From Nocardiopsis prasina DSM 43845 (GTDB taxonomy: Bacteria > Actinomycetota > Actinomycetes > Streptosporangiales > Streptosporangiaceae): a stretch of DNA of 38,248 nucleotides. The notes under the pieces were generated by a model. That model saw only the letters and a list, made by a program, of their open reading frames with translations. It was not told the origin of the DNA and made no database searches. The stretch's first letter is position 1, and each line of letters starts with the position of its first letter. Location: positions 1 to 38,248 of the forward strand of contig NZ_ANAE01000209.1 of assembly GCF_000341265.1 (NCBI RefSeq), given 5' to 3'. The position numbers and the translations under genes were made by a program. Positions 32,718-38,248 of the stretch are shown piece by piece.

Positions 32718-35123
32718 GTGACAACAACCCCAACCGACACACCGGCCCCCACCCCCGGCCGTGCCGCCGCGAGGGCACCACGCAGCCCCGTCGACCTCCT
32801 CATCGGGATCGCCGGGCTGTTCCTGGTCTTCGTGGTCCTACTCCTGGTGAGCGACGCCATCGCCGACGGCGCGCCCACCGACGACGCCAGCCAGCTCCGC
32901 GCGGTGATCCCGTCGTGGCTGCTGTTCGCCGTCGCGCTCGGCGCCAACCTGCTGCTCATCGTCCTGTTCGTCTACGTCGTCCTGCGCTCGCTGTTCGTCG
33001 CCGAGCTGCGGGAGCTGACACGAGCGATCGTCGCGGCGGTGGCGGCCTACGCGATGACGTCCTACGTGAACTCCGTCCTGGAGGACGCCACCTACAGTGC
33101 GGCCCCGCTGCCCGGCCTGCCCGACGACGTCCTCACCGCCGCCACCCTCGGCTACGTCGCGGCGGGAATCGCGTTCGCCCGCACCATGCCCACCGGGCAG
33201 CCTCGCGTGCGCACCCTGCTGTGGGGCACCAACGCCGCGATCGCCGCCACCTCAGTTATGGCCGGGGTCACCAGCATCCTCGCGGTCCTGTTCACCATCC
33301 TCGTCGGCCTCACCTGCGCCGCGCTGAGCCGCTACGCCGTCGGCACCAGCGTTCCGCCACCCGCGACCGGCCGCATCCACGCCGAGCTCCACCGCTTCGA
33401 CCTGACCGCGGACCGCATCACTCCCGCCGGAACCGACCGCGGAGGTGACGCCCTCTACTTCGCCGACCTCGCCGACGGGCGCCAGATCGAGCTCTCCGTC
33501 CTCAACTCCGAGAACACCAGCGGGTTCTGGCTGCGCCTGCGCGACCTTCTTCTTCTGCGCGGCCCCGTCGCCCCCCGGATGCTCTACGGTGCGCGCAGAC
33601 GCGCCGAACACGCCGCGCTCATGAGCGCCGCAGCGCGTGAGGCCGGGGTGGACGCCCCCCGCGTCCTGGCCCTGGGCGAACTCACCCCCGGCAGGATCCT
33701 CCTGGCCCGAGAACGCTCCCGGATCCGGGGCCTCGACACCCTGGAGCCGGGACGGATCAGCGACTCCCTGCTCGACGACCTCTGGCGCCAGCTCAGCCTG
33801 CTGCACCGGCGCCGCGTGGCTCACGGAAACCTGAACGGCACCACCGTCGGGGTGCTCGACCGGCACGCGGAGGCCAGACACCCCGTCACCGCCGCGCTCA
33901 CCGGGGTCGACCGTGGCGCGGTTGCCGCGCCGCAGATCCGCACGGCCCTGGACACCGCAGCGATGGTCACCCTGTTGGCGCTGCACGTGGGCGCCGACCG
34001 CGCGGTGTCCTCGGCCGTGCGGGCCCTGGGCGTGTCCGCCACGGCCGCCATTCTCCCGATGCTGCAACCCGCGGGTCTGCCCCACGCGCTCCGGGCCGCA
34101 CTGCGCCGAGCCGACCGCTCGCTCATGGGGGACCTGCGGCGCCACATCGCGGCGGTCTCCCCCGAGGCACCCACCGAACCCGCCCGCCTGGAGCGGATGC
34201 GCCCGCGCACCATCGTCAGCTTCGTGGTGGTCACCCTGGTCGGGCTCGTGCTGGTCTACCAGCTCTCCGGGGTGGAACTCGGAACCATCCGCTACGCGGA
34301 CCCGGGATGGACCCTGGCGGCCCTGGCCATGGCCACCACCTGCATGGTCGCCGCCGCCATGGTGCTGATCGGCTTCGTCCCGGCACCCCTGCCCTGGTGG
34401 CGCACCGTCCTGGTGCAGTACGCGGCGTCCTTCGTGCGCATCGCCGCCCCGGCCGGACTGGGCTCGATCGCGATCAACAGCCGGTACGTGATCAAGTCCG
34501 GGGTGCCCACCTCACTGTCCCTGTCCGCCGTGGGCCTCACTCAGCTCGTGGGCTTCCTGGTCCACGTGCCGCTGCTCCTGGTGTGCGCGTACCTGACCGG
34601 GACCTCGTACTGGACGGGCTTCAGCCCCTCGCCTACCGTGACCGTCATCGCCATCATCGCGACCGTCAGCGTGGGCACCGTGCTGCTGCACCCCCGGTTG
34701 CGCCGAGCTGTCGGATCGCGTCTGCGCCCCTACCTCACCGGGACCCTGCCGCAACTCCTGGACCTGTTCCAACGTCCGGCCAGTCTCGTCCTCGGCGTGG
34801 GCGGAACTCTGCTGCTGACCGTGGCCTTCGTGCTGTGCCTGCACTTCTCGGTCCTGGCCTTCGCCGGGCCCGGAGTGGAGGTGAGCCTGGTCGCGGTGGC
34901 CGTGGTCTTCCTCGCTGGAAACGCCATCGGTTCGGCCGCCCCCACCCCGGGCGGCCTCGGTGCGGTCGAGGCCGCGCTGATCGGCGGGCTCACCACGCTC
35001 ACCGCGATGCCCGCCGACGTGGCCCTGCCCGCCGTCCTGCTGTTCAGGGTGCTCACCTTCTGGTTCCCGGTCCTGCCCGGCTGGGCTGCCTTCAGCTATC
35101 TGCAACGCCGCGAGGCCATCTGA
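32718..35123 (+). CDS. Membrane protein with internal pseudokinase and C-terminal flippase-like (LPG_synthase_TM) domain
   Basis: Protein of 801 residues in three parts. Residues about 25-215 hold five or six membrane helices. Residues about 225-480 are a soluble kinase-like region in which the catalytic-loop position reads VAHGNLNGTTVGVLD, with no HRD or DFG, so it is a pseudokinase. Residues about 495-800 form the UPF0104/TIGR00374 flippase-like domain with seven or eight helices (SFVRIAAPAGLGSIAINSRY, then SAAPTPGGLGAVEAAL). GTG 32718 is used for lack of a better start; no ribosome site is visible. Related domains flip or synthesise lipid-linked molecules, so an envelope role is likely. 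The substrate is unknown. Confidence 0.87.
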   Translation: MTTTPTDTPAPTPGRAAARAPRSPVDLLIGIAGLFLVFVVLLLVSDAIADGAPTDDASQLRAVIPSWLLFAVALGANLLLIVLFVYVVLRSLFVAELRELTRAIVAAVAAYAMTSYVNSVLEDATYSAAPLPGLPDDVLTAATLGYVAAGIAFARTMPTGQPRVRTLLWGTNAAIAATSVMAGVTSILAVLFTILVGLTCAALSRYAVGTSVPPPATGRIHAELHRFDLTADRITPAGTDRGGDALYFADLADGRQIELSVLNSENTSGFWLRLRDLLLLRGPVAPRMLYGARRRAEHAALMSAAAREAGVDAPRVLALGELTPGRILLARERSRIRGLDTLEPGRISDSLLDDLWRQLSLLHRRRVAHGNLNGTTVGVLDRHAEARHPVTAALTGVDRGAVAAPQIRTALDTAAMVTLLALHVGADRAVSSAVRALGVSATAAILPMLQPAGLPHALRAALRRADRSLMGDLRRHIAAVSPEAPTEPARLERMRPRTIVSFVVVTLVGLVLVYQLSGVELGTIRYADPGWTLAALAMATTCMVAAAMVLIGFVPAPLPWWRTVLVQYAASFVRIAAPAGLGSIAINSRYVIKSGVPTSLSLSAVGLTQLVGFLVHVPLLLVCAYLTGTSYWTGFSPSPTVTVIAIIATVSVGTVLLHPRLRRAVGSRLRPYLTGTLPQLLDLFQRPASLVLGVGGTLLLTVAFVLCLHFSVLAFAGPGVEVSLVAVAVVFLAGNAIGSAAPTPGGLGAVEAALIGGLTTLTAMPADVALPAVLLFRVLTFWFPVLPGWAAFSYLQRREAI

Positions 35124-35242
35124 GCCCTCAGCGATCGGGGAGCTGGTTCGGCCGTGTCGATGTCTGTCAGGATGTGTGCCAGAGGATGCCGGTGCAATGA
35201 TCAAGCGAAGATGACGGCTCGCGTTGCCGCAGGTCGTTAAGT

Positions 35243-35270
35243 GTGAGCCCCGCGCACGCGGGGATGGACC
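35243..35270 (+). CRISPR. Single orphan type I-E CRISPR repeat
   Basis: GTGAGCCCCGCGCACGCGGG followed by GATGGACC is a 28-nt type I-E repeat of the kind seen in actinobacteria, with its internal CCCCGCG-CA-CGCGGGG hairpin at 35248-35263. No second copy occurs within the next 150 bp or elsewhere in the window, and there are no cas genes. It is probably the remnant of an array, or a minimal array that has lost its spacers. Confidence 0.75.
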
Positions 35271-35411
35271 GCTGTCCTAGGAAGGGCGGCGGGACGGCCT
35301 GGAACGAATCCCGCGGAGCCCGACGACGAAAACCGCCCCGTGCCAACTCAGCACGGGGTGAGAGAAGATTCCTCTGCAACGCAACGAATCTACGACGCAA
35401 AGGTCGCGACT

Positions 35412-35726
35412 TCAGCGTTGGTTGTCGCGCCACCCCTTGCACGGCCTGCCATCATGGGCATGCTTCGCCGGGCGAAACGTGGAGGTCTGGGGAACCCACT
35501 TATCGCAGGCCAGGCAGCGCATTTTTCCTCCACGCCGTTTCTTGGACTCGCTGATGGTCCGGTAGTTCGGCACGGCTCCTTGGTCGGAGGATCCTCGGCA
35601 TTCCAACAGTGCGTAGGAGAGCAGCGCCCAGGCGCTCGTCTCGTTGATGTAGTGCTTCTTTCGGCGGCCGTCGGCCCGCGCGCCTATCCGGCGCTCGCAG
35701 TACGGACACACTCCGGGGGTGGTCAT
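35412..35726 (-). CDS. Small zinc-binding protein, unknown function
   Basis: Protein of 104 residues with two zinc-type motifs: C-x2-C near the start (GVCPYCERRIG) and a second in the last third (MRCLACDKWVP, with further His and Cys in KHAHDGRPCKGW). The middle is basic. I do not recognise a named family, though the arrangement is like small nucleic-acid-binding or mobile-element proteins. ATG 35726 has GAGGAGG five bases upstream. It lies 13 bp after a 32-codon membrane-peptide gene, so the two form an operon, and the lone CRISPR repeat is 140 bp beyond its end. Confidence 0.75.
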   Translation of the reverse strand: MTTPGVCPYCERRIGARADGRRKKHYINETSAWALLSYALLECRGSSDQGAVPNYRTISESKKRRGGKMRCLACDKWVPQTSTFRPAKHAHDGRPCKGWRDNQR

Positions 35727-35739
35727 CCGTGCCTCCTCG

Positions 35740-35838
35740 TCAGCGGTTGAGAGCGGCTGCCAGGATCACCAGGCAGATGATGATGGCGGCGGTCCACGGC
35801 CAGTCTGAGTATTGGCCCTTGAAGTTGCGTGCGGCCAC
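35740..35838 (-). CDS. Tiny single-pass membrane peptide (32 aa)
   Basis: A 32-residue frame beginning at GTG 35838 with GGAGG five bases upstream. The N-terminal half is hydrophilic (AARNFKGQYSDWPW), and the rest is one hydrophobic helix (TAAIIICLVILAAALNR). This is the form of a small membrane regulator or of a type I toxin peptide. The next gene, for the zinc-binding protein, follows after 13 bp and has its ribosome site immediately after this stop. Start, ribosome site and spacing support a real gene; the function is not known. Confidence 0.55.
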   Translation of the reverse strand: MAARNFKGQYSDWPWTAAIIICLVILAAALNR

Positions 35839-36146
35839 GGAAACCTCCGAATGCTGGGGGAAGGAAGGGCTGTACCTAGGTACCATCCGGCGACGAAGCT
35901 CTGCTGGGATTGGCCACAAGAGGTCATTGGATTGCTGGTGGATAGGCGATTCGACGACCATTTTTGTGTAGCAGTAGAGTGAAATCGTTGCAGAATGTCA
36001 TATTTCCACTGGTTGCTCCCAGACTTCGTGTGCCGGAGATGAGTCGGGCGGAGGCCGGGGCCAGTCGGGTTGGGGGCGCAGTCGGGCTGCGAGGGCGTTC
36101 GATGAATCGGATTGAGAATGACGATCGTGACGAGGATGGTGGCCGG
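35839..36146. other. Intergenic region with a 12-bp palindrome
   Basis: No supported gene. A perfect palindrome, GTACCTAGGTAC (35872-35883), lies 34 bp upstream of the tiny membrane-peptide gene and may be an operator for that leftward pair. The stretch 35880-36010 is less GC-rich than the surroundings. A short plus-strand frame through 36000-36206 has no ribosome site and overlaps the MerR promoter, so I do not call it. Confidence 0.45.
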
Positions 36147-36177
36147 TTGCGGTTGACGTTGCGTCAACGCCTAGCGT
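36147..36177 (+). promoter_or_regulatory. MerR-type promoter with 19-bp spacer and operator
   Basis: -35 TTGCGG (36147-36152) and -10 TAGCGT (36172-36177) are 19 bp apart, the overlong spacing used by MerR-family regulated promoters. The spacer holds the inverted repeat GTTGACG-TTG-CGTCAAC (36152-36168). It lies 44 bp upstream of the MerR gene start. Autoregulation through DNA distortion is therefore very likely. Confidence 0.82.
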
Positions 36178-36220
36178 CGTTTCTGGGGCCGGAAGGTCCG
36201 GTCTGACGAGGGGAGACGGG

Positions 36221-36973
36221 ATGTCGTGGTCGATGGGTGAGGTCTGCCGGATGAGCGGGGTGACCTCCCGGACGCTGCGTCACTACCACCACGTGGGCCT
36301 GCTGCCTCCGGAGAGCACCGGGGCGGGCGGGTTGCGCAGGTACGGCGAACGTGAGCTACGCAGGCTCCAACGCATCCTGGTCATGCGCGAGCTCGGGCTG
36401 GGGCTGGCGGACATCCGCCGCGTCCTGGACTCCGAACAGGAGGAGGCGGCGGCGCTGCGGCAGCACCTGCATGACCTCGAAGCCGAACGGGACCGTCTCA
36501 GTGTCCTCGTCGACACCGTGCGCCGCACGGTCGACACCCTGGAGGGAAACGACGTGACCAGCAGACCGGAGGAGCTCTTCGAGGGCTTCGACACTGCCCA
36601 CTACTCCGAGCGGGCACGTGAGGAGTGGCCGGAGCAGTGGGAACGGGCTCGGGAGGCGGGGGATGCCATGACTCCCGCCGAGGCCGAGCGGATGCGCGCG
36701 GAGGCGGCCGAGGGCATGGGCCGGATGGCCGCTTTCCTCAGAGCGGGCACCCCGGTGGGGGCCGCGCCGGTGCAGGCCGAGGTCGAGTGGCACTACCGGC
36801 AGATCTGCCTGATGTGGACCCCGGACGCGGAGGCCTTCGCTCACCTGGGGCGGGTCTACGCGGAGGAGGGTCCTTGGCGTGAGGTGTACGAGCGCGTCGC
36901 CCCAGGGCTGGCCGACTACCAGCGCGAGGCCATGGAGGTCTTCGCCGAGCACCGTCTGGGGGAGAGCTCGTGA
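36221..36973 (+). CDS. MerR-family regulator, TipA-like with TipAS-type domain
   Basis: Protein of 250 residues. The N-terminal MerR winged helix (SMGEVCRMSGVTSRTLRHYH, then LRRYGERELRRLQRILVMRE) is followed by the dimer helix (about 75-115) and a C-terminal TipAS-like domain (about 130-250; HYSERAREEWPEQWERA, HYRQICLMW). TipA proteins bind thiopeptides and other hydrophobic compounds and then activate their own promoter. ATG 36221 has GGGGAG five bases upstream, and a promoter with the 19-bp spacer lies just before it. Its stop overlaps the next gene's GTG. Ligand unknown. Confidence 0.93.
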   Translation: MSWSMGEVCRMSGVTSRTLRHYHHVGLLPPESTGAGGLRRYGERELRRLQRILVMRELGLGLADIRRVLDSEQEEAAALRQHLHDLEAERDRLSVLVDTVRRTVDTLEGNDVTSRPEELFEGFDTAHYSERAREEWPEQWERAREAGDAMTPAEAERMRAEAAEGMGRMAAFLRAGTPVGAAPVQAEVEWHYRQICLMWTPDAEAFAHLGRVYAEEGPWREVYERVAPGLADYQREAMEVFAEHRLGESS

Positions 36974-37386
36974 TCCCCGCGCACTGGACGGCTCATCGAA
37001 GGGAGGACGGGGAGGTACTCGGGTATCTGAGACCGGAGGGTGAGGGGTTCGTGCCGGTGAATGCGTTCGGCCACCCTGTCGGGGGCCCGGTTCCGGATCC
37101 TGAGGCCCGTGCTGTCCTGGATGCCTTGGGGTTGGCCTGTCTGGCCGAGCCCTGGCTCCTGACCCTGCCGGAGCGCGCGGAGCCGGTGACGGTTCGGATC
37201 GTGGAGGTCACTCCGGAACGCATGCGGGTGGCCAATGCCGACTACGGATACGAGGAAGCCGACATCGGCCACGTGTTCGTGCTGGAGGTCCCGGATACCG
37301 GACGCCTACAGAACGTCCGGGGAAGTGTCCAGTACGGTGCGGTCACGGGAGGCGACCAGGGAGAACCAGGCCTCGGTGCGGGGTAG
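36970..37386 (+). CDS. Conserved-looking unknown protein coupled to the MerR gene
   Basis: Protein of 138 residues starting at GTG 36970, which overlaps the stop of the MerR gene (GTGA). The sequence (IPAHWTAHRREDGEVLGYL, FVPVNAFGHPVGGPVPDPE, LLTLPERAEPVTVRIVEV) has the look of a small actinobacterial protein that I have seen only as hypothetical. No catalytic motif, signal peptide or membrane helix is visible. The last 27 codons run antisense into the end of the acyl-CoA dehydrogenase gene, so the natural protein may be the shorter core, with the tail produced by loss of an earlier stop. Coupling suggests it works with, or is induced by, the TipA-like regulator. Confidence 0.75.
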   Translation: MIPAHWTAHRREDGEVLGYLRPEGEGFVPVNAFGHPVGGPVPDPEARAVLDALGLACLAEPWLLTLPERAEPVTVRIVEVTPERMRVANADYGYEEADIGHVFVLEVPDTGRLQNVRGSVQYGAVTGGDQGEPGLGAG

Positions 37387-38248
37387 TTCGTGGCGGAAGA
37401 AGTACGCGGCGGCGGCCCGCTTGCCCTCGTAGAAGGTGCCCTCCTTGCCGTGAGCCGCGATGAGCTGCTCCAGCCACATCCACGCCACCACCACGTGGCC
37501 GACCGCTTCCAGGTAGGGGGTGGCGTTGGCCAGGGCCGCTGCCGGATCCCCGTCGGACCAGGCGGCGGCGGTGGCCTCGGCCGTGCGGTCCAGGGCCGCT
37601 GACAGGAGTTCCGCGTACTCGGTCGGGGCGCCGCCCAGGGTGCGGGCGCGATCCACGGTGGCACGGGCGGTCTCCAACAGGAGTGACAACCGGGACCCGG
37701 CGTCCAGGACGGCCTTGCGGCCCAGCAGGTCGAGCGCCTGGACGCCGTGCGTGCCCTCGTGGATGGCGTTGAGCCGGTTGTCCCGGTAATGCTGCTCCAC
37801 GTCGTACTCGCGCGTGTACCCGTACCCGCCGTGCACCTGGATGGCGAGGCTGTTGGCCTCCAGGCACCACTGCGAGGGCCAGCTCTTCACGATGGGGGTC
37901 AGCACGTCCAGGAGCAGGTGCGCCCGTTCAGCCGACTCCGGCTCTGCGCTGGCCTCCTCGTCCACGAGCCGGGCGCAGTACAGGACCAGGGCCAGAGCCC
38001 CCTCCACGTAGCTCTTCTGCGCCAGGAGCATGCGGCGCACGTCGGTGTGCTCGATGATCGGCACCTGGGGTTGTCCGGGGTCCTTCGCGCCGAGGAGGCG
38101 GCCCTGGAGCCGTTCGCGGGCGTAGCCGAGTGACTTCAGGTAGCCGGTGTAACCGGCCGCCATGGCTCCGGCCCCCACTCCGATCCGGGCGTGGTTCATC
38201 ATGTGGAACATCTGCCGAAGACCCTGGTGTGGCTCCCCGCCGAGGGAG
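37306..38248 (-). CDS. Acyl-CoA dehydrogenase, C-terminal part (gene continues past the right edge)
   Basis: The frame is open to the end of the window, so about 313 C-terminal residues are present. It begins in LGGEPHQGLRQMFHMMNHAR, and conserved parts of the C-terminal helical domain follow: SLAIQVHGGYGYTREYDVEQ, then HYRDNRLNAIHEGTHGVQAL, where the Glu of IHEGT is at the catalytic-base position. The long tail after LDLLGRK, about 140 residues, is of the kind found in FadE5/AcdA-like enzymes of actinobacteria. The enzyme oxidises acyl-CoA to enoyl-CoA with FAD in beta-oxidation. An ATG at 38211 is internal and not the start. Its 3' end overlaps the convergent gene by 81 bp. Confidence 0.93.
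   Translation of the reverse strand, partial: SLGGEPHQGLRQMFHMMNHARIGVGAGAMAAGYTGYLKSLGYARERLQGRLLGAKDPGQPQVPIIEHTDVRRMLLAQKSYVEGALALVLYCARLVDEEASAEPESAERAHLLLDVLTPIVKSWPSQWCLEANSLAIQVHGGYGYTREYDVEQHYRDNRLNAIHEGTHGVQALDLLGRKAVLDAGSRLSLLLETARATVDRARTLGGAPTEYAELLSAALDRTAEATAAAWSDGDPAAALANATPYLEAVGHVVVAWMWLEQLIAAHGKEGTFYEGKRAAAAYFFRHELPRTEAWFSLVASRDRTVLDTSPDVL

Noticed and set aside
35964..36206. Short plus-strand frame ending just before the MerR gene
   Set aside because: It lacks a ribosome site and overlaps the very clear MerR-type promoter and operator.

Overview
The window looks like chromosome from a high-GC filamentous actinobacterium, most probably Nocardiopsis or a close relative. This is inferred from strongly GC-rich codon use, many GTG starts, 4-base ATGA/GTGA gene overlaps, a type I-E CRISPR repeat of the form common in actinobacteria, and the protein families present. 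Ordinary housekeeping or metabolic genes sit at both ends, and an accessory, defence-like block of about 20 kb lies in the middle.

Layout. 1-603: gene-less, ending in a C-rich repeat. 604-2645 (-): OmpR-type response regulator and histidine kinase. 2905-7766 (+): a complete sugar ABC importer (ATPase, lipoprotein binding protein, two permeases, the first with an extracytoplasmic Ig-like insert), closed by a strong hairpin. 7964-8584 (-): membrane-anchored Mrr-like nuclease. 8784-17243 (+): four overlapping genes forming a Wadjet/JetABCD-type anti-plasmid SMC system (DUF2397, DUF2398, SMC ATPase, DUF2399/Toprim). 17330-18524: a bile-acid:sodium-symporter-family transporter and a tiny membrane protein.

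19312-23493 is the most unusual part. A three-gene minus-strand operon encodes a four-helix membrane protein, a nucleoside-phosphorylase-fold enzyme and a membrane-anchored PLD-like protein. The last 41 residues of the membrane protein and the first 34 of the enzyme carry the same 27-residue Asn/Gly-rich motif (26/27 identical), which resembles the bacterial amyloid signalling motifs that link receptors to effectors. The motif DNA is an 84-bp direct repeat with 3 mismatches. Divergently, an NrtR-type NUDIX/winged-helix regulator is encoded, and two similar palindromes overlie the -35 and -10 of the operon promoter. I infer a receptor-effector pair that signals by amyloid templating to a nucleotide-degrading enzyme and is controlled by a regulator of a family that senses NAD-related metabolites. 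No NLR is present.

23588-26860 (-) holds a variant-LRR membrane protein and a QueC-like PP-loop enzyme between an unknown helical protein and a small coupled protein, perhaps another defence cassette. 27021-28232 is an MFS exporter.

The right part returns to ordinary genes: an AA10 lytic polysaccharide monooxygenase, a YjbR-type protein, a Tat-exported PhoX-like phosphatase, a Zur-box-preceded cluster of cysteine-free ribosomal proteins L33, L31 and L32, and a flippase-like membrane protein with an embedded pseudokinase. These are followed by a lone CRISPR repeat, a small zinc-binding protein with a 32-residue membrane peptide, a TipA-like MerR regulator with a textbook 19-bp-spacer promoter, a coupled unknown protein, and the 3' part of an acyl-CoA dehydrogenase gene that runs off the right edge.
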